A stretch of 56,718 bases of DNA from Candidatus Methanoperedens nitratireducens (GTDB lineage: Archaea > Halobacteriota > Methanosarcinia > Methanosarcinales > Methanoperedenaceae). Shown here piece after piece: positions 47,262 through 54,518 of the stretch. The DNA lies in the NCBI RefSeq assembly GCF_900196725.1, contig NZ_FZMP01000084.1:1-56718 (forward strand), written 5' to 3'. Made by a program: the position numbers and the translations under genes. How positions within the stretch are numbered: the stretch's first letter is position 1; each line of letters begins with the position of its first letter. The notes under the pieces are model-generated. The model made no database searches, had not been told where the DNA came from, and saw only the letters and a program-made list of their open reading frames with translations.

Positions 47262-48194
47262 CTACAATCTTGGATTGTAGTGAGGCGGTTCTTTATGGGT
47301 CTCATCGATAAACTTTCGCTTGAATATCTCGTTTTCGGATAAGTCCCTTGAGATATACCCTAACCTGTGAAGCACAGGCACAAAAGCCATCGTGGAGCCA
47401 ATAAACTCCGGGGATAATGCAGCACAGTATTTCGGTGAGACCCTGTATGCATCCAGGACAAAATCTTTATCCACTATACCCGTCAGCCTTGAGACTATCC
47501 CTGCCGCGTCCTCCGGTCTTGTGCGTATGAAATTGCTGGCTCTCTCGTGCATCGCAAGGAAATCCAGGATAACGTCCGGGTACTGCATCAATTCCTCCCT
47601 GATAACAATCCCGTAGCTCGGGTTGTTCTGCCACAGGGAGTGCGGCGGAACGATTATTTTTGCCCCGCATGCCCGTGCAGCTGCCACCGCAAGCGCTGGA
47701 GTCCCGACTGCAGCGCTGATCTCACCGTCCGCCAGCGCCTCCAGCACAAAGTCTGTCCAGGCGAAGTTCTTAACTTTAATTCTAAGCCCTGCCTTCAAAA
47801 TAGCGTCGTTGATGATGACATCATGGATAGAGCCCCTGGGAGGTGAGCCGATAACCTCACCCTTGAACTGGGCCAGCACGGCTTTAATGTCTCCGAGTTC
47901 ATCAAGCGTACTATACTCTTTTTGGGCTATCAGCACCGTTCCTTCAACGTGCCCGCCTGCTACGCATATGATCGGAACGCCGCGGTCGATGCCGATGATA
48001 GCTGGGGGAAGACCTATGTATCCGATGTCGGTTTCCTTGTTCGCGAAAGCTTTTACGATATCGGGACCGGATGCGAATAGCTTCCAGTCTGCATGGATGC
48101 CTGCTTTTTCCAACCAGTCGGTGCCCATTAAAATGAAGGATGTATGGTAGACTGTGGAGAGGTGAGCGATATTGATAATGTTTGAAGTGAGCAT
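47262..48194 (-). CDS. NMT1/SsuA-type periplasmic-binding-fold protein without signal peptide
   Basis: 310 residues with the type-2 binding fold of SsuA/TauA/NMT1 proteins: 'GPDIVKAFANKETDIGYIGLPPAIIG', 'GSPPRGSIHDVIINDAILKAG' and 'ALADGEISAAVGTPALAVAA' (read by blocks). Such proteins bind sulfonates, nitrate, bicarbonate or thiamine precursors for ABC import. Here the protein starts directly with the fold; there is no signal peptide or lipobox, and no permease or ATPase is adjacent. It may work in the cytosol, as a sensor or an enzyme. Confidence 0.78.
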   Translation of the reverse strand: MLTSNIINIAHLSTVYHTSFILMGTDWLEKAGIHADWKLFASGPDIVKAFANKETDIGYIGLPPAIIGIDRGVPIICVAGGHVEGTVLIAQKEYSTLDELGDIKAVLAQFKGEVIGSPPRGSIHDVIINDAILKAGLRIKVKNFAWTDFVLEALADGEISAAVGTPALAVAAARACGAKIIVPPHSLWQNNPSYGIVIREELMQYPDVILDFLAMHERASNFIRTRPEDAAGIVSRLTGIVDKDFVLDAYRVSPKYCAALSPEFIGSTMAFVPVLHRLGYISRDLSENEIFKRKFIDETHKEPPHYNPRL

Positions 48195-48233
48195 GATTTT
48201 ATATATTTTCTTAAATCCTTGTTTAATTTAATT

Positions 48234-48785
48234 TCAAATTTTAGATACTTCTTTTATGACCTTCTTGTAGCTCTCATTAACTTTATAAACTTTAGAATGC
48301 TTCGTTAAATAATTATAATCCAGTTTTTCTTTTTGCCTCAATAAGATCCCTTTTGCGTCCAAAATATCCTTTGGACTGCCATATGCAAGCTTTGAGATTA
48401 TAGAATCTTCTGGCGTACATAACCAGATTTTTCTATTAAAAAATTCAACTTGTGTCCGTCTTAAGAAAGACTGTTGATCGAACTCATTATAAATCCCCTT
48501 AACATCTATTCTGAAAGGCGACTGGTCATCAAAAACCCCGAAATGGCTCTTTTCATTGAAAGCCGCTATAATATCCTCAGCAGGACAAAAGAAATCTTTA
48601 GACTTAAAGTACTCGGCAAATTTCTGTATCTTATCCTGCGGAATCACGATAACAACATCAATATCTTGAGTTGTTCTGGGTATGCCATAGTAGCCTATGG
48701 CTATCGCACCGACAAACATATACGGAATTTTTTCTAAGTTTAAGAAATCGGCGGTTAATTCTATTATTTCTTCGAATTTTCTCAT
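48234..48785 (-). CDS. Nucleotidyltransferase-fold protein (AbiEii/DUF6036-like)
   Basis: 183 residues. 'YMFVGAIAIGYYGIPRTTQDIDVVIVI' region holds the G-x-A...DxD signature of minimal nucleotidyltransferases, and a third acidic residue lies in 'FRIDVKG'. Proteins of this kind are often toxins or antitoxins. The gene overlaps the preceding 70-residue gene by four bases (ATGA), a typical toxin-antitoxin layout. Confidence 0.78.
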   Translation of the reverse strand: MRKFEEIIELTADFLNLEKIPYMFVGAIAIGYYGIPRTTQDIDVVIVIPQDKIQKFAEYFKSKDFFCPAEDIIAAFNEKSHFGVFDDQSPFRIDVKGIYNEFDQQSFLRRTQVEFFNRKIWLCTPEDSIISKLAYGSPKDILDAKGILLRQKEKLDYNYLTKHSKVYKVNESYKKVIKEVSKI

Positions 48786-48994
48786 AATCTAATTCCGTAT
48801 ATTTTTTTAATACTTTTAATCAGTTCTTTTTCTGATATCCCCGGATGCTCTGATTTAACTGAGCTTATGCATATATTAAGTGCCGTATCTATCATATCAA
48901 CCATAGATTCAAGAGACTCAGAGCCTTTAATCCTGCGAAGTTGGCTGACTGAAACTAAAAGCTTCTGGGATTCATCAGCTTCGTTAAATATCAT
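48782..48994 (-). CDS. Small helical partner of the nucleotidyltransferase
   Basis: 70 residues, all helix ('SQLRRIKGSESLESMVDMID', 'ISEKELIKSIKKIYGIRL'). It is translationally coupled to the nucleotidyltransferase gene, so it is probably its partner, perhaps the antitoxin or a helper. No DNA-binding motif is visible. Family not recognised. Confidence 0.65.
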   Translation of the reverse strand: MIFNEADESQKLLVSVSQLRRIKGSESLESMVDMIDTALNICISSVKSEHPGISEKELIKSIKKIYGIRL

Positions 48995-49086
48995 CTTGTA
49001 TCACCCGGTATCTTTAACTATGTTTTATATAATACCTATACTGTTCTGATATGTTTTATTAGTTTTGTTTTTTGGGAATATTGAAA

Positions 49087-49106
49087 ACCTGCCCACTCCG
49101 GCAGGT
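49087..49106. terminator. Stable stem-loop
   Basis: ACCTGCC-CACTCC-GGCAGGT, a perfect seven-pair stem. No gene ends here in either direction (it lies upstream of two divergent genes), so a terminator role is doubtful; the nearly same stem sequence occurs at 35857 between convergent genes. Confidence 0.35.
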
Positions 49107-49177
49107 CAGCATAGAATCTATAGAGAAAAAGGTGAAGAAGTTATCAGGAGGTAGATTTTGATCCTCTCCCTTTGATC

Positions 49178-49195
49178 TATAGTTTTAAAACTATA
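49178..49195. promoter_or_regulatory. 18-base perfect palindrome upstream of winged-helix gene
   Basis: TATAGTTTTAAAACTATA is a perfect palindrome about 30 bases upstream of the TATA-rich segment of the gene at 49304. It could be the operator for autoregulation by that winged-helix protein. Confidence 0.45.
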
Positions 49196-49303
49196 AATCC
49201 ATTGATTTAATGAATAAATATATATATACTATAGAGTAATAACAAGTATGTCAAAATACAATGCAGCGAACAAATAGACCAAAATCTTAACTTAGGAACT
49301 GAT

Positions 49304-49720
49304 ATGCCACTTGAAAAACTCTTCACCGGCTCTGCAACCGCCAAAATAATAGATGTCCTCTGGGAGAACCAGAAGACGGACCTCACGCTCACGGAAATAG
49401 CGAACAAGGCTGGCATCCATTACACCTCTCTCATGAAGGCGCTGCCTTTACTTGAGAGGCTGGGCATGGTCACAATGACGCGGCAGGTCGGAAATGCCAG
49501 GCTGTATAAAATAAACAAGGGCGACGCTATGGTTAAAAGGCTTATCAAGCTCCTGGACGAGCTTAATGCACGCCTTGCAGAACGCAAGCCTGTTAAAAAA
49601 GTAATACCTGTTCCTAAGAAGATAAGTAGTTCCATCCCGAAAAGTCCCAGACCCGGGCTGGAGATACGCAGGAACCTGGATACGGCTGTTTCGCGCATTA
49701 GCGAAAGCGATCAATCCTGA
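49304..49720 (+). CDS. Winged-helix transcriptional regulator
   Basis: 138 residues. The winged helix spans about 5-80: 'GSATAKIIDVLWENQKTDLTLTEIANKAG' with recognition helix 'HYTSLMKALPLLERLGMV' and wing 'NARLYKINK'. A basic tail with Pro/Ser follows (about 95-138, 'KPVKKVIPVPKKIS'), probably disordered and DNA-contacting. A palindrome upstream suggests self-regulation. The 277 bases after it hold no gene I would call. Confidence 0.78.
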   Translation: MPLEKLFTGSATAKIIDVLWENQKTDLTLTEIANKAGIHYTSLMKALPLLERLGMVTMTRQVGNARLYKINKGDAMVKRLIKLLDELNARLAERKPVKKVIPVPKKISSSIPKSPRPGLEIRRNLDTAVSRISESDQS

Positions 49721-49997
49721 GCCGTGATGTGGTCAGAATTGAGTCAGATAAGACTAAATAAAATTGGTGATTTCATATCTATTATTTAAATTCGCTATGA
49801 TATGCCGTGCAGCTATAGTTAGATATAGTAATCTATAATAGCCTGTAGCAAATCTGCAACCTGTGATTAAAATTTGCCATGGCGATCCAGGTTAAAGGAA
49901 CCGGCAAAAATGTATTTGACAGGATAAAACTCTACCATAGCATCCAAATAATAAACCCTTATATCCCCCTTCCGCCAATCCATACCCCAGTGATCCC

Positions 49998-50474
49998 ATG
50001 AAACCGATAGAAACATCAGAAGGCATAGGCGGCTTGCTCACCGCATTTCGCAAGCTTGCGCGCGGCAGGAAAAAGATAACCTTCATCGGCTGTCCCGGCT
50101 GGTGCAACCCGTTTGCCGAGCTTCTGGGCTATGTTCTGCGCGATGCAGGAAAGGAAATGGTCTTTATCCCCAACCTGAGAAAGGAGCTGGCTGCAAAGGT
50201 CGAAATGACAGAATACGGGATGCAGCTTGGTGGAAAAGCCGACCCCGCCTCGGATACGATCGTACTGCTCGGGGGTCTTGCAATGCCTAAGATGGAAGTG
50301 GATGTGAACGGTTTGATAAGATTGATCGATGAAATAGCTGACAGGCATTCCGACAGGCAGATACTTGGGGTCTGCGTTGGTGGGGTTTTCCAGAAAGCAG
50401 GATGGGATAAGTTGATAGATTTTGACTATCTTGTGGATGCGGACATGAAGGCTACAACATACGGGTTCAAGTAG
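49998..50474 (+). CDS. DUF2124 family protein
   Basis: 158 residues of the archaeal DUF2124 fold (Rossmann-like): 'KITFIGCPGWCNPFAELLGYVLRD', 'KEMVFIPNL' and 'DTIVLLGGLAMPKM', ending 'DADMKATTYGF'. A CPGWC motif near residues 35-39 could be redox active. The family is methanogen-specific or nearly so, with known structure but unknown role. The upstream DNA has little promoter signal. Confidence 0.85.
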   Translation: MKPIETSEGIGGLLTAFRKLARGRKKITFIGCPGWCNPFAELLGYVLRDAGKEMVFIPNLRKELAAKVEMTEYGMQLGGKADPASDTIVLLGGLAMPKMEVDVNGLIRLIDEIADRHSDRQILGVCVGGVFQKAGWDKLIDFDYLVDADMKATTYGFK

Positions 50475-50485
50475 CGCTATAAATG

Positions 50486-50818
50486 CTATAATACACCTAA
50501 CGCCTCAATGTTTGCAAGCAATATCAAAAGTATTCCACCCGGCTCCGGAGGTACGGCACCGTTAATAACGCTCATATTGGAATAAATTCCCATAAACCCG
50601 CCTGCTATGATAGCAAAAAGAACGCCGTTTACGGTCCAGTACCCGTTGCTATAGGATTTTACATATATCGCAAGCAGCATCATAAAAGTGATCCAGAGCT
50701 TAAACATCACCATCCCATCACCTATGCCGAAAGCAAGAAATGCCAGACAATACAGCCCCCGCTGCAGGGTTATATTTTTTAATATGATTATAACCAAAGC
50801 CTTTAGTACCCTGAACAT
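50486..50818 (-). CDS. Small membrane protein
   Basis: 110 residues with three or four hydrophobic helices ('ITLQRGLYCLAFLAFGIGDGMV', 'KLWITFMMLLAIYVKSY', 'TVNGVLFAIIAGGFMGIY', 'GGILLILLANIEALGVL'). The Gly-rich third helix and 'NGAVPPEPGG' loop are notable. No family recognised. It converges with the DUF2124 gene, 11 bases apart. Confidence 0.6.
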   Translation of the reverse strand: MFRVLKALVIIILKNITLQRGLYCLAFLAFGIGDGMVMFKLWITFMMLLAIYVKSYSNGYWTVNGVLFAIIAGGFMGIYSNMSVINGAVPPEPGGILLILLANIEALGVL

Positions 50819-50958
50819 AAGTAATATATATCAATAAAGGAAAACACTATCATATATACAAATTTGTGAAAAGTGTGTGAACCCTTAATGAAATCTTGAA
50901 TCCCTGACGGATTCGTATGGTACCTTTATGCCATTTCTACAAAATGAATGTGATAATA

Positions 50959-51462
50959 ATGGACTGGAAACCTGAAGCTGCAAAGGAACTTGAAAAAATA
51001 CCGGATAGTGTTCGCAAAATGGCGAAAATGGGTATAGAGACATCAGTAGAGAAAAAAGGCAGGAGCACCGTTACTGCAGAGGATGTTAAAGAAGCGGTAG
51101 AGCGCGTTGGCGCCCTGATGGAAAAAGACGAAAAGACCACGAAGATCGCGGTCGTCAGGTGCGATATCGTAAGCGAGACCTGTCCCGGAGTTGCGTGCTT
51201 TAAAGCGTTCAATAAAAGGAAGGTGTGTTTTGGCGAGTACGGCAAGAATACCGAGATCATTGGTTTTTTCACCTGCGGCGGATGCCCGGGAAGGAGGGTT
51301 TTCAGGCTTGTGGATAGCCTCCAGAAGCACGGTATTGATGCGATCCACCTGAGCTCATGCATGCTGATGGACACGGGTTATCCCAGATGCCCCCATATCG
51401 ATGAAATCAAGCAGATGATCCTTAAAAAAGGCGTGAAGGTCGTGGAAGGGACGCACCATTGA
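50959..51462 (+). CDS. PCP_red-like domain fused to a CGGC (Cys-rich) domain
   Basis: About 167 residues. Residues 1-45 ('WKPEAAKELEKIPDSVRKMA' and 'TVTAEDVKEAVERVG') match the small PCP_red module found at the end of BchB/ChlB-type light-independent protochlorophyllide reductases. The rest is a CGGC domain: 'RCDIVSETCPGVACFKAF', 'FFTCGGCPGRR', 'LSSCMLMDTGYPRCPH', with eight Cys, likely metal binding. This fusion suggests a corrinoid/tetrapyrrole or metal-handling role. ATG 50959 is the domain start; 50944 and 50917 are in-frame alternatives. Confidence 0.75.
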   Translation: MDWKPEAAKELEKIPDSVRKMAKMGIETSVEKKGRSTVTAEDVKEAVERVGALMEKDEKTTKIAVVRCDIVSETCPGVACFKAFNKRKVCFGEYGKNTEIIGFFTCGGCPGRRVFRLVDSLQKHGIDAIHLSSCMLMDTGYPRCPHIDEIKQMILKKGVKVVEGTHH

Positions 51463-51525
51463 GAGGAACATTTTAAGTGCAGAGAAAACAATTTTACTTT
51501 AGAGTTTTAGAAAGCTTTATTACTG

Positions 51526-51541
51526 TTCGTAAATATACGAA
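51526..51541. promoter_or_regulatory. Palindrome in the promoter of the DUF1858 gene
   Basis: TTCGTA-AATA-TACGAA between a TATA-like AGCTTTATTA (51513-51522) and the start codon at 51556. The related site at 44387 shares the AAGCTTTA and ATATACGAA elements. Confidence 0.5.
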
Positions 51542-51555
51542 TAATCAGAGGTATT

Positions 51556-51762
51556 ATGACCATAACAAAAGATATGACAATAGAGGAAGTAGTCGCCAAG
51601 TATGAAGGTACCACAAATGTGTTCATAAGACACGGGCTGCATTGCGTCGGATGCCACATATCAGCATTTGAAACTATCGAAGAAGGCGCATTGGCGCATG
51701 GGATTAACGTTGATGCTCTTGTAGACGACCTGAACAAAGTCGCCTCATCCAGGAAAAAGTAA
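51556..51762 (+). CDS. DUF1858 redox-disulfide domain protein
   Basis: 68 residues: 'MTIEEVVAKYEGTTNVFIRHGLHCVGCHISAFETIEEGALAHG' core (in two parts), the DUF1858 or 'hybrid cluster protein-associated redox disulfide' domain with its CVGC motif. Likely a small thiol-redox or nitrosative stress helper. CAGAGGT precedes the ATG. It follows the CGGC-domain gene and converges with arcC. Confidence 0.85.
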   Translation: MTITKDMTIEEVVAKYEGTTNVFIRHGLHCVGCHISAFETIEEGALAHGINVDALVDDLNKVASSRKK

Positions 51763-51767
51763 ATACA

Positions 51768-52691
51768 TCACGCAACGATCCTGGTGCCTGTTCCGCCTTC
51801 AAGCGCAGGCACAGCCTTTTCAAGGCTTGAGATGATCGCTGTTTTTCCGCCTGATCTTATGAATTTGATCGCTGAGAGCACCTTTGGCTCCATGCTGCCT
51901 TTTCCGAAATGTCCTTCTTTTAAATATCGTTCCGCTTCTGAGACAGTTATTTCATCAAGGTCTATCTGGTTTTCTTTTCCGTAATTCAGCGCTGCCTTTT
52001 CTACATCTGTAAGGATAAGAAAAGTTTCAGTTCCGAAAGCCGACGCCATTAAACTTCCTGTCAGGTCTTTATCGACCACAGCCTCAATACCCACAAGCAA
52101 GCCGTTCCTATGTATAACCGGAATCCCACCGCCGCCTGCTGCGATAACTATAGCACCATCCCGAATAAGATTTTTGATGATATCCTCTTCAACGATTTTT
52201 TCAGGTAAGGGTGATGGCACAACCCTGCGGTAGCCCTTTTTGTTCTTTATCATTTTCTTCCCCTGCTCCATTATCCTGCGCGCTTTAAATTCTGAATAAT
52301 AAAGACCTATGGGCTTCGTGGGGCTCTCAAAAGAGGAACACGATTCATCGACGATTACCTGCGTCAGCACCGTGACAACCTGCTTTTTTATCCCGCTTTC
52401 CCTGAGCCTGTTATCGAGCGACTGCTGAAGCAGATAACCCAGCATCCCCTGCGTTTGCGCCCCGATGACATCCAGCGGCTGCGCCATCACCGAGCCGCAC
52501 TCCTCCTGCATTGCAAGGAGATTCCCTACCTGAGGACCGTTGCCGTGGGTCAGGACGACATCATGCCCCATCTGGATTATCTGCACAATTTCCCGGCAGG
52601 TCTCATCTATCATTCGCTGCTGCTCAACAGGGCTGCTTCTTGTTGGGTTTAATATTGCATTGCCGCCGATTGCGATTACGAGCAGGGTCAT
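51768..52691 (-). CDS. arcC: Carbamate kinase
   Basis: 307 residues with the full carbamate kinase pattern: 'AIGGNAIL', 'LTHGNGPQVGNLL', 'QPLDVIGAQTQGMLGYLLQQ', 'VIAAGGGGIPV', 'AVVDKDLTGSLMA' and 'FGKGSMEPKV'. It interconverts carbamoyl phosphate + ADP with carbamate + ATP; in archaea it may supply carbamoyl phosphate or ATP. There are no arginine deiminase genes nearby. The HEPN gene lies 13 bases upstream on the same strand. Confidence 0.95.
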   Translation of the reverse strand: MTLLVIAIGGNAILNPTRSSPVEQQRMIDETCREIVQIIQMGHDVVLTHGNGPQVGNLLAMQEECGSVMAQPLDVIGAQTQGMLGYLLQQSLDNRLRESGIKKQVVTVLTQVIVDESCSSFESPTKPIGLYYSEFKARRIMEQGKKMIKNKKGYRRVVPSPLPEKIVEEDIIKNLIRDGAIVIAAGGGGIPVIHRNGLLVGIEAVVDKDLTGSLMASAFGTETFLILTDVEKAALNYGKENQIDLDEITVSEAERYLKEGHFGKGSMEPKVLSAIKFIRSGGKTAIISSLEKAVPALEGGTGTRIVA

Positions 52692-52704
52692 GTTCCCCTA
52701 TGCT

Positions 52705-53100
52705 TCAATCATGCTCCTTAATTCTCTTTTTTGCCCAGTTGAAGACTTTCTTAGCGATTTTAAGAGCCTCCTGATATTCTTCTTCGTCTACAGGTTCAAA
52801 GTCTCCAGGATAACGTGTACTGACTGCGTACGCTGTGAGTGAAATTGATTCTTTGATTTCATCTGGTACTTCTATACCATTATCTTCAATGAGTTCAATA
52901 AGACTGGAAATAGAATGGGTATGCGGAAAAGCAACGCTAATATGAACGAGTAAAGCTTTCAAAGATTTTTCAACTGCTTGCTCGCAATCGAAGCAAAGGT
53001 CTTCGTACAATATTTCTTCTGAGATTTTTCCAATCCGCGCTCTTCCCAGATTGCTTTTTGCCCTTTTTAACCACTCTTCAACCAGAGATTGGTTTTTCAT
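52705..53100 (-). CDS. HEPN domain protein (probable toxin of HEPN/MNT pair)
   Basis: 131 residues, helical HEPN fold: 'WLKRAKSNLGRARIG', 'CFDCEQAVEKSLKALLVH', 'HTHSISSLIELIEDNG', and the carboxyl motif 'AYAVSTRYPGDFEPVD'. The active RNase motif R-x4-6-H is not obvious; the 'TRYP' variant is common in this subgroup. It overlaps the upstream nucleotidyltransferase by 23 bases, the standard HEPN/MNT toxin-antitoxin arrangement. Confidence 0.85.
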   Translation of the reverse strand: MKNQSLVEEWLKRAKSNLGRARIGKISEEILYEDLCFDCEQAVEKSLKALLVHISVAFPHTHSISSLIELIEDNGIEVPDEIKESISLTAYAVSTRYPGDFEPVDEEEYQEALKIAKKVFNWAKKRIKEHD

Positions 53101-53398
53101 AAACCACCTTTCCGTACTTTGAAATCTCTCTGTATATCATGAAAGGATTATCTTTAAGTTCTTCAAATCGTTCTGGTGTTTCAACTATAATATCAATAGG
53201 TACTCTAACACCGTAAAGGAATTTGTAGATTTTCTGAGCTAGTTTTCTCCTGTGTCCAACCCCTTTTTTAATCACACATATATCGTAATCGCTTTCTTTT
53301 TTGTAATTTCCTCTGGCGCGGGAGCCAAATAGAATGATTTTATCTGGATCAACTGATTTGATTATGATTTCTATTGCTTTTTCAAATGAATTTCTCAT
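53078..53398 (-). CDS. mntA: MNT-type minimal nucleotidyltransferase (probable antitoxin)
   Basis: 106 residues. The motif 'LFGSRARGNYKKESDYDICV' (GSx10DxD, residues 24-43) is intact and a third Asp lies in 'PIDIIVETP'. In known HEPN/MNT pairs this protein inactivates the toxin by adding AMP to it. It is the first gene of the pair. Confidence 0.87.
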   Translation of the reverse strand: MRNSFEKAIEIIIKSVDPDKIILFGSRARGNYKKESDYDICVIKKGVGHRRKLAQKIYKFLYGVRVPIDIIVETPERFEELKDNPFMIYREISKYGKVVYEKPISG

Positions 53399-53516
53399 CC
53401 AAATTACCTTTTATATGCTTACGATTTCTTATCTCTTTTTAATGCGATTATGTTAATTATTAGTACTTCCATAATATTTGAATCGTTGGGTATGCGCTAT
53501 GGTTAGTAGAATTAAA

Positions 53517-53915
53517 TTATTCTTCAGAGAAGTAATCTGAATCTATTTTTTTAGTGTCGAACGTTTTTAGTTTTGAGACGCCAACATCATAATCAATCAT
53601 AAGTTCTGCAAGTTCCTCTCCATCAATTAACCTAATCTTGGCATCAATGCTTTCAGCATATTCTTTAGCATCTTTAGAAAAATTTGATGTAGTTATAAAA
53701 ATTCCTTTCTTTGCTCTTTGCCCTATTAAAGCTCCTACAAATTTATGAATTTCTGGTCGCCCTACTGTTCCATCCCATTTTTTTGCTTGAATATAAATAA
53801 CATCCAATCCTAATTTGTCTTCTTTAATTTTACCATCTATGCCCTCATCCCCACTTTTTCCTGTAATTTCTCCAGCGTCTGGTAGATATCCTCCATATCC
53901 CATTTTCAATAACAA
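53517..53915 (-). pseudogene. mrr: Mrr-type restriction endonuclease, catalytic part (frameshifted gene)
   Basis: 132 residues: 'LLKMGYGGYLPDAGEITGKSGDEGIDG', 'VIYIQAKKWDGTVGRPEIHKFVGAL' (given in blocks) form the Mrr catalytic domain with the D-x(n)-QxK motif. It lacks its own start context; it is the continuation of 53921-54430. One more T in the T4 run of the coding strand (A4 on plus, 53935-53938) joins them as 'TPPEFFEKLVIDLLLKMG'. As intact Mrr it would cut modified DNA. Confidence 0.82.
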
Positions 53916-53920
53916 ATCTA

Positions 53921-54430
53921 TTACCAGTTTTTCGAAAATTCTGGCGGTGTGTTTTTAACTGAATTCAATAATTCCTGAGCTAGATTGCGTTTAATTTCTC
54001 GATATGCAGATTCTAGTAACTCTTGTGGCGTCAACTGATTATATTGTCTTCCACCTTCTTGCTTGTAGTGTTCAGTTTCCTCCTTCTTTAATGTTATAAA
54101 CTCAATAAATTCTGGGAATTGTTCAAGGTATTCCACATTAATGTCAGGAGGATTCTTTTTTAAAACTTCGAGCCCTCTCTTAGTACTTCTAAAATATGAC
54201 CTTTTAGTTGATTCTAAAAGTTTTGCCTTTTTAAGATATGTTCTTGCCCAGCCAGTCCTATTATTAATAATTGGTTGTTGTCCACTTGGTAATAGTTTTC
54301 TTTTTTCTTCATCGCTTAAATTAAACAGTTTGGAGATATAATCGATAGCTTCACTTATTGAATGTTCTTTTTTATCTTCTGCAAACTTCAATAATGGAAG
54401 CATTATGCTTTGATAATCAGGGATTGTCAT
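53921..54430 (-). pseudogene. mrr: Mrr-type restriction endonuclease, N-terminal part (frameshifted gene)
   Basis: 169 residues of the Mrr N-terminal winged-helix module ('IPDYQSIMLPLLKFAEDKKE', 'LPSGQQPIINNRTGWARTYL', 'STKRGLEVLKKNPPDIN') and the linker up to 'NTPPEFSKNW', where the frame is lost. With the downstream part the total is about 303 residues, the normal Mrr size. Base use is more AT-rich than the neighbouring lysS, suggesting acquisition. Confidence 0.82.
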
Positions 54431-54518
54431 ACAATACTATTAAATTTTTAAAATATTTAAACCCTTGTTCGTTATTTACGCGTATTTTCTTTGAAACATG
54501 CGAATCTCTAATTCTTAT

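Larger units (their letters stand above)
48995..49303. other. Promoter region with hairpin and palindrome
   Basis: No gene. From left to right: promoter side of the nucleotidyltransferase pair, a GC-stem hairpin at 49087-49106, an 18-base palindrome at 49178-49195, then an AT-rich TATA segment (AATAAATATATATATAC, near 49211) for the winged-helix gene at 49304. Confidence 0.5.

Noticed and set aside
49879-50001. A 40-codon frame overlapping the DUF2124 start by ATGA
   Set aside because: No ribosome site, poor composition (Ile/Pro-rich tail), and no memory of such a partner.
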